Shown here piece after piece: positions 18,367 through 56,100 of a DNA stretch of 64,000 nt. The stretch is from positions 23,295 to 87,294 of the forward strand of contig JAHBMJ010002325.1 in the NCBI GenBank assembly GCA_018398765.1. Direction: 5' to 3'. Below the pieces are notes generated by a model. It saw only the letters and a list, made by a program, of their open reading frames with translations, did no database searches and was not told where the DNA came from. Numbering within the stretch: position 1 is the first letter of the stretch; the number at the start of each line of letters is the position of its first letter. The stretch comes from Chromera velia (taxonomy: Eukaryota; Sar; Chromeraceae). Made by a program: the position numbers and the translations under genes.

Positions 18367-20205
18367 AAAAAAAAAAGAAAGAAAGAAAGAAAGAAAGAAA
18401 GAAGGAAGGAAAAGAAAGAAAAAGCGAGAGAGACGAAAAAGAATTTCAGGAAGAACATGCAGATCGAAGCAAAATTAAGAAAACTGCATGACAGCCAGGA
18501 GAGGCATACAGGAAAAAAGCAAGGGAAGAAGTGGACCCACCCACCCACCCCAGGCTGGCAGGAAGGCAGCTCAACCCGAGAATGAACGTTGGACAGGCCT
18601 GCTCCGAAGAACGAAGGCACAGCGATGGACTGTCCAACAGCCGAAGATGCATCGACAAACCAACTACCCCCCCCAACTTATTTACCTGTCTGCCTCCCTT
18701 CCTCCTTGCCGCCTTAGCTTTCTCGTGCTCCACTGTGTTGGTGCCCATTTCTTCCCCTCACCTCTGCCAGACGATGGCCGAGCTCATCCACCCAACCCCG
18801 GCAGCTGCTGTTGCTGCTTCGACCTACCACCTGCTTCCTTCCATGAAAGAAAGAAAGGAAGAAAGTCTCTCTGCCCCCCCTTCCCGAGACTGCCAGATCC
18901 CTAGATGTAGGCCTAGCAAGATCAGTCCAGTCCGTTGACTGTTAACAGACGGACGAATACACCCACCCACCCACCTGAGGGGAAACAGCAGCAGACCCTC
19001 GATCAAGCAGACAGCTAGAGCAATCTAGATGCATGCCTGGAGGGAGAAGCGAAATGTGCAGGGAGGTAAAGAAAGAAAAGGAAGATGAGTAACTCACTCA
19101 CCGTTGGAGCGAGAGTGAGCGATACGCATTCGTCGTGCGCAGAAAGAAGAGGGAGAAGCAAGCGCATCCGGACAGAGGCTAGGGAAGAGAAAAAAGGGGG
19201 GGGGGAAATGAATTGAAGAAAGAAAGGAATATAGGAAGGAAGGAAAAAGGAGACGAAACCTGCAGAGAGGGGGGTCCTCCCTTTGCTCAAGTATTTGGTA
19301 TCTACACTTTTCCTCCTTACTCTTCTCCTTTTTTTTTTCTCTCCATCTTTCCTCCTTTCGCGCTCCCCCTTTAAGCACTTCATCGCTCAACGACTTATTG
19401 GTGAGAGAAGAGAAAGCCTGGAAGGGAAAAGACGGGATCTCCCGACAGAGACAGACAGACTCTGCCAGATGGATGCCTTCTGTCGAGACAGACACCACAA
19501 CACAGGCAGGACTGATGGGTGGGTGGGAGAGGTAGAAATGAAAACGAAAGAATCGAACAGAGAGGCGAAATCAAGATCGGCAGTCGTGCAAGGTGCGCGT
19601 GCTGCCTCTCGCCTCACGCTAGATCCACCTCGGCCTGCATGGGCATGCCTGACTGCATGACCCTGCACACAGACATGCAGAGTGTGCATGCCAGAGAAAG
19701 ACTGCATGCCTCAACATCGATCAAGCTTGATCAACCGTCCACCCCGCTGTCTGTCCACTTCTTTCTCTCTGTCTCCCCCCCACTCTCCCTCTGCTACGGG
19801 AGGGACCTGAGTAATGAAGGAGGAAGATCAGCTGATCAACTCCCTCACAGATAGATCCTCTCTCTCTTTCTGTTCCTCTTACTCCCTCAGTGCTGTCGCC
19901 TTGTGTTTACCTTCCTTCCATGCTTCCTGACTGACCCGCGGAGAAGGGAAGGAGGGACACTTTTTCGTCCCCCCAAGAGTCGTGCTCGCTTCTCCTTTCT
20001 CTCTCTGTGTGTAGCGAGAAGAGAGAGAGAGAGCCAGACAGAGAGAGAACGGAAAAAAGACCAACCACGAGGCATCACACGACGACACTGATTCACCCAC
20101 CGCCCGCCCTCCGCCCGCCCTCCCCCCGCACAGATATCTGCTCCCCCCTCAAAGTCCTCTTTCCCCTCTTCATTCTCCTAGTTGCCTGCCTGCCTGCCTG
20201 GCTAC
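17738..20205. other. Intergenic DNA downstream of SMG1
   Basis: I find no gene between the direct repeats and the SMG1 stop codon. The DNA is patchy in composition, with CT-rich and GA-rich runs, a (GAAA)n tract near 18327-18430 and (TGCC)n near 20178-20200. Long open frames on both strands encode low-complexity Ser/Phe/Lys/Arg sequence and overlap each other, so I treat them as compositional. The SMG1 3' untranslated region should lie at the right-hand end. Confidence 0.5.
18327..18430 (+). repeat. (GAAA)n microsatellite
   Basis: About 100 bases of GAAA units with a short poly-A interruption and a GGAA change toward the end. Confidence 0.9.
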
Positions 20206-45539
<25,334 letters not shown>

Positions 45540-47279
45540 GTCCTATCGATTCCGTTCGTATTCACTTGTCTCAACGAACCTGCCGGCTATGGACACCTCA
45601 CCAACACAGCCACGCACTACAGACATGACACGCACAGGCTCGGTCTGCAGGAGGACGGGAGTACACCCCAACGTCCCTCCTCTCCATCGGCTCCTCCTTC
45701 GGATGGATCGAGACCTTCAATGACCTGAGAAATGCTTCTGCTGAAATCTTGGAAACAATTGCATGGTGCCTTGGCAACGAATACAGATACGGGAGGCAAG
45801 ACCCGCAAAAGAGCCTACGAAAAGAAGCCCGTCTCCTGAGATGCCGACGCCACAGAAAATGCTGGCAGGTCGACCGACGACACAACGACGTTTCCTATAC
45901 CTTCTTCTGAATATACATACGTTGAACCGACTATGTAGCTGTGCTCCCACCCTCGACCGCCGGTCATCTTGTCACAATCAGAGTATCACTTGCAGTCGGT
46001 CAAAGACAAGAGGCGCATGCAGGTTTCAAGAGCCGTATGTCAGAGAATATGTCAGAGAGGCATTTGCGCCCGGCCGCGCCGGCCCGCTCCTGGTCGGACC
46101 CGCATGGGCCGCTGGACCAATTACTGGTAGCCCGGGGTGGCCCTGCATGCGTGGTAGCCCTAAAAAACTTAGCTCTAAATATAACAACAAACTCTAAATT
46201 TGATCATAATCTGCACGTCGGGCATTCGGCATTGGGGCGGGAGGTCAATCTTTCAGACATAAGTCTTAATCCTATTCCTTAAAAGGGCTGGTCCTAGCGT
46301 TGGTCTACGCTGGTCTAGGGGCCAGTTAACCTTTTATTATATAAAAAACGTGAAATCTTCATAATATCTGTAACTTTATACTAATTTTACTTCAAATTGC
46401 TTGTATCTTCAATAAAATCTGGTTTTCAAACACTGATGAATGAAAATAAAATTCAAGAAGTTCTATTTCAAAAGTTCGTTTCCACGCTCCTTTAAAACCC
46501 CCGCCTGCGCTTCCAATATATCTGAACGTGTCTGTCATTAGGCTGAAAGAAATGGAAAACAAATAGTACTGGGGCGCTTCTAAGAAACGGCATGTGTATC
46601 CAGTTTTCAAATCTCGCACCCGTGCCGATGTGTCTAAACCGTCACTTGCAAGTTGAATCAGCAGCCTTGATCATCTTTTTAAGTGGTCTCCAGCTGTGGT
46701 CACTTGCGACACTTACTGTGTCTATAGTGTACTCCACTTAAGCTTAAACTCGTTTAGACCCCGTTCCTGTAATTTCTATATTTATATTCATTTTCAATAT
46801 ATTATTGTAATTCAATGTATTTAATTTATTTCTTCCTCTAATCTTGTTTCTTCTTTATTTCTAAAAACAACTATTCCTAAAATTTTTTTACTTAAATCCA
46901 AATAAATCTACTTTCTTTATTTTCTATTTTTCCTTTATGCTTTATTTCTACCAGCTGGTTTTATCAATTTATTTCAATCAATTCTGTAGGATGTTATCAT
47001 TTCTTTAAATTCTAACTAAAACTGTTGGGACTTTCTTTATATATTTCTAAGGGTCTAAACTACAACGGAACAAGGCCCTTAGGTGGTCCAAAAATGAATC
47101 GGGGATGACCCCTGATCCATGCATGGATCATACATCCCTGCATAGAGCTGCACTCACGTGCGTGCCCCGGCTGGCCCAGGTCGTCGCTGCACCGGCCGCT
47201 GTGTGCACCGGCCGCCCCGGGGTGCCCGTGAGGATATATGCCCCCGGGTCGCTTAATAAAATAAAAAAACGAGCAAAGG
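45540..47279. other. 5' flank of SMG1 and AT-rich repeat debris
   Basis: The first 0.4 kb should hold the SMG1 leader and promoter; no core element is recognisable. From 46.05 kb GC-rich fragments (46070-46165, 47110-47250) alternate with very AT-rich DNA (46320-47050). The second GC-rich piece ends TTAATAAAATAAAA just before the next transposon, like the 3' end of a retroposon, but I could not assign a family. Confidence 0.5.
46214..46300 (+). repeat. Diverged fragment related to the 15-17 kb direct repeat
   Basis: The words GGCATTGGG, CGGGAG, CAATC and CTTAATCCTA occur in the same order and spacing as in the 15410-15475 and 16910-16975 copies, with many differences. I infer an older copy of the same family. 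Confidence 0.5.
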
Positions 47280-48436
47280 CTAGGCGACGCATAGTGGTAA
47301 AAAAAAAAAAAATCTGAAAACGTCTATTCTTTTTTTTTTCTTATTTAAACTTTTATTGTATATGTAAAAAAAAATAAAGGTTAAATGACTAGCTTCAACT
47401 AGAGTTTGAATCATATCTAGGATCCCAGTTTCACTTTTAGCTTGGTAGACGCTTAAAAGGATTGACCAAGAAACTTTTTTCCCCAAAGAAGAGAGGAGGA
47501 GGAATGAGATGGTAGAGGAGAGAGCACTTCGTCTTCTTGACGAAGTAGAATGGTTCGAAGATATTTTCCAGGTGGACAGCTTTGCATCTGAAGAACTGTA
47601 TAAAGATGCTGAAGACGAGGGGGAGAAGGAGGATGAGCAAGGTGATGATGCAGATGCAGCGGCCAGCCGTGAAAATATGTTCAACCAAGAGCATGAGTTG
47701 ATACCGCGTGGGGATGATATTGAAGTGGCTCTAGGCGACGCACAGTGGTAAAAAAAAAAAAAAAAATCTGAAAACGTTTATTCTTTTTTTTTTATTATTT
47801 AAAATTTTATTGTATATGTAAAAAAAAATAAAGGTTAAATGACTAGCTTCAACTAGAGTTTGAATCATACCTAGGATCTCAGTTTCACTTTTAGCTTGGT
47901 AGACGCTTAAAAGGATTAACGAAAACTAGCTTCGACTAGAGCTTCGAAATGTATATCGTCCTAGATAGCGTCAAAGAGCCAGTCAAAGAACTTCCCCTCT
48001 GTCTGCTCTTCTGTCTGCATCCATGCATCCATCCTTCTTGTCACTATTTGCATAGGACAAAAGAGAGCCCCCTTTTCCTTTCGCCCGCAAAGATAAGAGA
48101 GAAAAGTCTGGTGACAGTGCAGTTGAACAAGGGAAAAAAGATCGGTTGGTCCGTGTTCAATAAAGTTGATAATGGAATGGTGAAGACACTAGTAGAAACA
48201 CTAGTAGAGACAAACGTACAATAACAACTAGGACTAGAATTAGGGTTGAAACTAGGGTTGAAAGATGTTTAAAACTTTGAGTTGAGTAATAAGTTTGCGA
48301 GGAAGTTAGTTTAAAAGTACTTCTAAAAGGTGCTCCTCTAGGTGTTCCTAGAGGTGCTCTAAGAAATCCTTCGTAGAAAAAAAAAAAAAATCTGGAAAGG
48401 TCTTTTTTTTTTTTTTTACCACTGTGCGTCGCCTAG
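47280..48436. mobile_element. hAT-like non-autonomous element with internal end duplication
   Basis: The 1,157-bp element starts CTAGGCGACGCATAGTGGT and ends with the complement of CTAGGCGACGCACAGTGGT. It is flanked by identical 8-bp target duplications AGCAAAGG (47272-47279 and 48437-48444). Its first 184 bp (47280-47463) recur at 47731-47917, including the terminal motif. Between the copies is an 80-codon open frame (47509-47751, plus) for an acidic peptide (RLLDEVEWFEDIFQVDSF), and to the right a second frame (47949-48224) ending KKIGWSVFNKVDNGMVKTLV. I recognise neither as transposase; they may be captured host sequence or a remnant. Confidence 0.8.
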
Positions 48437-48963
48437 AGCAAAGGGCGGCTACGGCTGTCTGTTATCCGGGGGCGCCTCCTGGCCCCCGGCTACTTTAAAC
48501 AACATACTAGCATGATGCTGCAATCGATCTTTCTGATCTGAAACACCCCTGTACTGCCTGTTCATAAAAATTATCAGCAAAATTGTTCATAAAAATTGTT
48601 ATGAAATTGTAAAATTGCCCATAAAATTGTCCACAAAAATTAACGACGAAGTTTAATGTCCGCAAAAATTGTTTGGCTGCTTGAAATCTAGCTCAAAATT
48701 GTCTGCGAAATTGCACAATTATCCGTAAAATGTCCTTGTTCATAAAAATAGTTAACAAAACTAAAAATAAATTTAAATAATTGCAAATCTATCCACAAAA
48801 TTATAAAATTGTCTAGCAAATTTGTCCGTAAAATTATCCGCGAAATTACAAAAATGTCCGTCAAATTAAATAATAATGATTCAAATTCTTTACACAAAAT
48901 TATAAAAAATAATGATTAAAGGTTTTGTTATGCATGCAAATTATATATATAAAAGACTGTATG
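48437..48963. repeat. Degenerate AAAATTGTCC-type minisatellite and AT-rich DNA
   Basis: From about 48560 to 48905 variants of AAAATTGTCCGTAAAATT repeat irregularly with a spacing of some 12-30 bases. No gene is visible. The GC-rich start (48445-48495) can fold back through CCGGGGGCGCC...GGCCCCCGG. Confidence 0.6.
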
Positions 48964-50220
48964 TAGTGACCATGTTTGATTTGATTTGATTTGATTTGAT
49001 TTGAGGTAGGGCTTAAGCTCAAATCAAATATTCAGTCAGGGAGGACCTAGTGTTTAAAGACCTATCAAATACGATCAAATATTTGATCAATATGACTTTC
49101 AACCTCAAATATGAAGGTCCCGAAAAAACTTTTTGCAAGTACCAATCCGTCACGCATGCTGATTCAAATGAAAAAACCTAAATCTTGATGGTTTGCTCTC
49201 AAAAAAAAAACGTTTTGAGCTGTACTGAAATTGACCTTTCACCCCTTTTTACTTCATACAGAGGTAAACCGATCAGCTAAATGTTTTCCCGAACAGCGGT
49301 GTTGACTTTTCTGGTGCTAGAACATCTTTTACGGCCCCCTTTTTGAGCGTCTGCAAACATTTTACACCCCGTAAAGACATGTCACACAATCCGACAGGGT
49401 GAGGAAGGCTACTGACCTCTCTATATTCACCTCCAACACAAGGGGCTTGTTGTCGGCCCTGGCGCGGCACAGAGGGTAGCCGAACTTACCAACTCTGGAT
49501 GCTTAGCTACCCAGAAACAGGATGGTTCCAACACCAACAGCAATAGCAAATGTGTGCGCGGTTCTCCGTCTCACCCCGTTGTTATCTCTCCGCAACCGAA
49601 TAGAAGCCCAGGAGCACCCACTCCTGGAAAGCCGAAAAGCCAGAGAAAAAGCTCTTAGCAGCTCCCACCACCGATCGATTCGATTCACATTGAAGAAAGT
49701 GATCATGAAGAAGAGGAAAAGGAAGTGCCATAAAGCTGAGTGATTGCCACCTCAATTTTGGTACGTGCTCTAACTCTATCGTATCAACAAAAAGTCATAT
49801 GCAATTTTAAATCTATCAATTTTACGTTCTTAATCTCTATTAGTACTAGAGTGAGTCTCAGTGACTAGTGTACATACACTGCCATACAGGCACATTTTTT
49901 TTACGGAACTGATAAGTTATAATTTTATATGTATTTTTTTAAATTTTTGAAACACACATCAGAAATGTTCTGATAACTATTATCATAAACTGATAAGTTA
50001 TAATTTTATCTATATTTTTTTAAATTTTTGAAACACACATCAAAAATGTTCTGATAACTATTGTCATGAGAAAAATGATCAGAGTGACAATAAGTCAGTG
50101 ACTCAGTGAGGAATCCTAAGAGGTTAACCTCAAATCTTACCTCAAATATCAAATATTTGAGGTTGAAGCTCAAATCAAATCAAATCAAATCAAATATAAT
50201 CAAATCAAACATGGTCACTA
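48964..50220. mobile_element. hAT-like non-autonomous DNA transposon
   Basis: The 1,257-bp element has terminal inverted repeats starting TAGTGACCATGTTTGATTTG at both ends. It sits between identical 8-bp target duplications ACTGTATG (48956-48963 and 50221-50228). The TAGTG start fits the hAT terminal consensus YARNG. Subterminal regions carry many TTTGA/TCAAA words on both sides, likely transposase-binding repeats. Inside is an 81-bp tandem duplication (about 49908-50069). The short open frames (49273-49470 minus, 49522-49743 plus) are not recognisable transposase, so the copy is non-autonomous. Confidence 0.85.
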
Positions 50221-51257
50221 ACTGTATGCATAAACTCGGCACAACTGTCAGCGACTCAGCGACATTATCAGCATAAGTATGCATGATTTGGCATGATTTC
50301 GCTGTTATGATAAGACCTAATATAGGTGGAATCCTAGATGTGTTAATAACTTGAACGTTGCATACACTTGCGAATTAATGCTGACGTATTTCTTTTTACA
50401 TTTCTTTTATCTCACCATTCAACTTAGGTGAAACGAGCTTACACATGCATACATTCAGGCAACTAGACACCAAGCTTGTTCAGAAAGTTTTTGAAAATCG
50501 GTATTGATTCTCACTCCTTTTTTTACTTTTGATTGTACGACCAACCGACTATGCCTGAAAGGCACAGGTCGCATCGAGTAGAGAAGTTCAACCCGCCAGT
50601 GGGCCACCACGCCACTTACTCCATTTGTTCAGACTCGTGTGTGCATCTGCATGCAGAGATGCACACAGCTTGACAGAGACAGCTAGACCAGCCTGACCGG
50701 ATCCAGGCGAACGCCTTTGAAGATCGGCTGCTGCACTCCCTTCAGGAAAGGATCGAGAGGGATAAGACAGACAGACAGATAGATAGTCGGAGCCTCCGAC
50801 AAGTGGACAGACACACCGGCGGTCTTGCAGTCGACGGACTTTGCAGGCATGCACAGCTGAGTGGATGGATCGAGACTTCGGGGGAGTCTTCTTTGCCCGT
50901 TCCCTTCTCCATCTTCCTCTCTTTCTTCTTTTCCTTTTGTTCTGTTTCTCCCTGAGATCTTCGCGGTGTCTTTCGTTCTGGCAGCATAGGGATGAAAATC
51001 GTCCGCCATCCTTTATTTTTCGAAATGCTTCTATGGCTTCTTTCTTGCCATCCATGAATCAATCAATCAATCAATCAATCAACAGATTCTATTCACATTC
51101 GGCATGATCGTGCAATTGATCCTCCTGACTTCGCATCCACCATCCAAGACAGGCAGACAGAGATCAGTCTCTCAGACTGAACTGTCCTTCGACTTCGCAA
51201 TCTGTCATGCTACTTCTTCTGTCTGCCTGTCGTTCTGTCCTCTTTTCTGTCTGAAAT

Positions 51258-51289
<32 letters not shown>

Positions 51290-53068
51290 CCTCCGTGGCC
51301 GAATTACATTTCTTTCTCACGTCTGCTGACCATTCTTCACTTTCTCTCGCTCATCTACACACAGATCTGAATCAATCAATCACTCACCTACTCACTGATT
51401 CAGTCAATGTCATTGTACTTTGGTTGGTTGGATAAAGGGACAAACGAAGACAGCTAGGCGGAAGGAAAGAAACAGCGGAAGAGCAGATCCTTCCTTCCAA
51501 CCATTGATTGGCCTGACCCCTACTTATATATTCATTCACTCACTCATTCATACATTTACCGAAGCGCTTCTTCCATTTGTCTTTGAATTTGAATTAATTG
51601 GCTTTCAGTCTTTCACACATTCATTCATTCTTGTTTCGTGCAGTCTTCCAGTTCTGTGTCTCTTGCCCCAAGTTCTCTTCAGACTTTCTTTCTTTTACTT
51701 GCTCAATTCACTCACATGCTCATACATGGAAACTCTCCAACTGCTTTCCTTGCTTCAGGCTGCCCTCATTGCTAGCTAGTTCTATTCACTCAAAGCAGAC
51801 AGACAGACAGACAGACAGATAGACAGACAGACAGACAGAGCTTTGCGAAGCCGTCGATTCCTTTGTTTATCGATGCAATCAATCAGTCAATCAATCCATC
51901 AATCGTACACTCGGTTGCCATTCGTACTTGTGGCTCTTTGCATGCAAGGCCATTCTTCTCGGTCGTTTCTTTTTCTTTCTTTCCATCCGTCGCTTCGATC
52001 GGCAAGTTGAGAGAAAATCGAATTGCCTTCTCGCTCGAAGAATTGAATTTTGTTTGTCGGTCCTGCTTTTCTTCTACTTCCTTCGTGAACCAACAAACAG
52101 ACAAACAAGCAAAGGACAGTAGGCGGAAAGACAGACACAAGGCAGACAGAGACACAAACACGAAGACAGACAGATATGTTAGTCGCACAAACAACTGAAG
52201 CCGGACAGAGAGAGACATCAAACAACGCCGGGAAAAATCTCTCTCGTTTGCCTGCCCATGAAGGCGTCCTTGTACCGCGATGCGTCCATCCATCATCCAT
52301 CCATCGCGCCTCTTTCCTTCCTTCCTTCCTTTCCCATCGTCGCGCCTCTTTCCTTGGCTGGCCAAATTCCGTCTGATCCCATTGACAAGTGGCGCATGCT
52401 TTTCTGTACAAATTCGTGAAGGCTCTGTGTGTCGCCTCGAGCGATCGTTCTTCTCTTCTTTCATATGGCGTGTTTGCTTCCGCTCCTTTTCTGAAGGAAA
52501 AGACAATTTCGATTGACCCATTCAAGCAAATCGTTTTCGCTTCGAACATTTCTTCGTCGCTTTCAAATGGACATACGCACACCCACACAGATGTACACCG
52601 AAACAACCAGACAGACACAAACAAAATGGGTGGCGCAGAGTGCAGCTAGTTGGATCACTCGTTTCTCGACTCTCGATCTTCTCTCTCTACATGCATCAGT
52701 TGATGATGGAACGTCCCGCCGTGCAAAACTGCTGGCAACGACGGACCGAAGCAAGTAAGGGAAAGGAACGAACCAAGGAAGGGAGGAAGAAAGAGACAGC
52801 TGGAAAGGAAAGGAAAGAAGGGAGTGAAGAAGGAGGAGTCAAAGTACACGCTGCACAAAGAAAGAGGCATGATGAGGGGCTTTGCCTGTTTGCCAGTGCC
52901 AGGTTTCTCCTTTCTACGTTTCTTTAATTTGCCTTTGATCCCTTCTCGCTCGGACTGACTGAGTGAGTGGGATCGATCTGCCGTTTACCTCCTTCACATC
53001 AATCAAGCTTCATTCATTTATTCATTCACCAAGGATCCTCTCCGACCCAAATTGGCTTGTGAAAATAG

Positions 53069-53106
<38 letters not shown>

Positions 53107-56100
53107 GAAAATGCAGTAGAGGAAAAATCTTGGAATGTCCTCTCTATTTCGCTAAGAGAGGAGGACGAGGGCGGGCGAGGATGGAACTGAAGAGAAGAGC
53201 CATTGCGGGGCTGCAGCGGGGCATGCAGAATCGATCTCTCTCTCTCTCTCTACCCTCATGCGGGCAATTCAATTACTTACCCACCCATTTCACCTTCCAA
53301 GCATTCACTTACTCCATTTTTTACTTACGTACTTACTTACTTTCTCACTCGAGAAGTATAGAGAGACACACAGAGACGCTGCAGAAATCAGACGGGGCCA
53401 AGCAGAACAGAAGAGACGGGTTTTGCTTCTTTTTTGCTTTTTTTGGTGCCCCCGCCCTCCATTCAGTCTCCTTTCAAGTCCCTCTCAGATGTTCATTCTC
53501 GGAAGAATCCGAGCTGAATGAAAGGATGAAAGGAAGGCCAGACAGAGGGCAGTGACAAGGGATAGGAAAAGAAAGAGGAGAGAGACGAGAGAACAAAAGA
53601 AAGAGAAGGGAAGCAAATTCAAAATACACAGGTAGTGCTTTCTTGCCTTCTGGGTCAGTCTTGTAGATCTAGACACGAGCTCACTGACTTGCTCGGTTAC
53701 TGAATTATCTTTCTCTTTCATTCATCGTTTCTTCTTCTTAGACAGACAGGCAGAGAGACTGAAAGAATCACATGGAATGAATTGACACGCCAACTTCTTA
53801 TCACTCAGTCCGAAGACAGAGACAGACTTGCAATTGCACGCAAAAGAGGAAAGAACTGATTTGAGGACAAAAGGCTTGTCAGAAAGAAAGAAAGAAAGAA
53901 AGACAGACAGACAGACAGACAGACAGAAGAAACAAAGAACGAAGCGGAATCGAGGTGGGAAGAGAACCGACAGATTGACGGACGGGTCGGATCTCAACAC
54001 AGACGTAACACAGCAAGACACAGAAAGACGCTGTGTTGGCTGCAAAAGAGATCATTACGCCGCCTTGCCACCAGGCTTTCCGCCAGCACCCCTCCACACA
54101 TGCACTCACTATGGAGCCTTCAGGAAGTCAGTGGGATTTCTTTCGAAGATCCACACCTCCACCCACCCTCCCACTCATTTATTTATTTATACTGACTCAC
54201 TCACTCACTCGTTGTATTGGAAGGAAGCAGGACGAGACAGTCAGATAACTGAATTGAGTCCGCCGTTCCCTTTGCTTTCCCTTCTTTCTTCGCTGACACG
54301 TGTCCTGTCCGTGCTACTACTTCACCTTTCTTCTGCATCTCCTTACTTACTTGTGAGACCGATTCTATTGCTTAGTGACTTTGTCGTTGGCCCACCAACA
54401 GGCACAGCCACGTACCTGTCCTGGACATGCAGGGATTCTCTCAGAGAGAAGAGAGAATTAAGAAAGCGCAAAGTTCGCGGGCGTGCTTTCGAACCGACAT
54501 GTCCCCTCTCTGTCCCTCTCTCGATCTTTTCTTTTCCGTTCATTCCTCTCCTCTCCTGTCTTTGCATCGGTCTCTCTTTTTTTTTAGCTCGGCCCGGCAA
54601 TTAATTTCTTTCCGCTTGTTTGACTCATCTCATCTATCTCTCTCTTTTTCTCCAAAGACTTTTGTTTTCTTTTTGAATTCGAATTAAACTTCCTTCATCA
54701 CTTTCTTTTGTCACTTCCCTTCGTTCGTTGTGCTTCGTCCGTCAAGTCAATCAATCCTCCCTTCTTCGATTTCCTTCTCATCTTCACGACGCTTTTCCAT
54801 CCGTCTTCCCTCCCCGCCCTCTTGTTTCTTCGTTTGTTTCTTTGTTTCTTTCTTTCTTTCTTTCTTCGTCCGTCCGTCCACACACCAAACGCACAGAAAA
54901 GTTGTTTTGTGTCACCTCCTCTCTCATCGGCGTCTGTCCACTTCTTCTTCTTCCTTCGTTCCCTCTTCCTCTTTTTCGGGCTGTCGTCCCTGCCTTTCTA
55001 ACGCCCTTTGATGTACAGGAAAGGAATGGATGCCCCGACACCTCTTTCTGTCTCTCTCTAACACACACATATACATGCCCACACAAATGTGACGAAAGGA
55101 CGGACGGAAGGAGGTAGGAACCCCTGACGAAAAAAAAAAAGAAAGAAACGAACAAACAAAGAAAAAAAGAAAGAAAGAAGTCCACACCGTCTGTCAATGG
55201 AACGGAAGAAACAGAAAAGAAGGGGAAGAACGCTGAATCGTTTGCCTCCCTCGATCGAACAGAGACACTCCCTCCCCCTTCTGCATGATTGTTTTCCCTT
55301 CATTTTTCCTGCTTCTATACTCTTTCTTCATTTCACGGCCACTCTCGCATTCTCATCTCTTCTCTATTGCAGTATTTCTCGTCTTTCTTCCCTTCCCTTC
55401 AATCGTCATCTCGCTCTATCAAAAAGCGTTTGTTTGTCGAGGCAAAGAGTTTTCTTCCGAAGGACCGCCCCACTCACACACCACATAGAACCACCCAAGG
55501 GCTTTCTTTACCTCCTTTGTGAGTCAGTTTTCTCGCCGCATGAAAGAAAGAAAGACTACAAAGAAAAAGATCTGCTGCCTCTTCCTCCCATCACAAAGTC
55601 GCAAGAAGTAAGGCGCTGTGTCTTCTCACTTTCGACGCTTCTTTCTTCTCTTTCTCTGGATGTGAATTAGTACGGACCGCATGCTACTGCACGCACACGT
55701 TCGATGCTGTCCTGTACCCGACAGAATCGAATTTTCTCTTTCCTCTCTTCTCTCGTTCCAGAAGGACGCCGTACAAGGTCGCATTATTACAAGTTGGAGA
55801 TGAAAAATCCAATTTTGGACAAACGAAAGAAAGAAAGACTCCAATTTCGGCAGACACAACAGCAATTACTCGGCACCTGTGCACAACAACAACAACAAAA
55901 AAGGAAAACAACTCCCCCGCCTGCCCCCCTCGCGAGCCGACCTCTCTTTTGTCTCTGCTGCCTCCAACACGTTCGCCTGCATGCCCACTTAATTGTCTCC
56001 ATCAGTTTCTCCAAACAAACGCTGCATGCTGTGGGTCAGACAGACAGTCACAACAGTCCCTCATAAATTCCCACGACGAATTATGTACGGGGCAATTGCG

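Noticed and set aside
48964-50220. Tc1/mariner element with TA target site
   Set aside because: The ends can be read as TA-flanked, but the exact 8-bp ACTGTATG duplication outside TAGTGACC fits hAT better.
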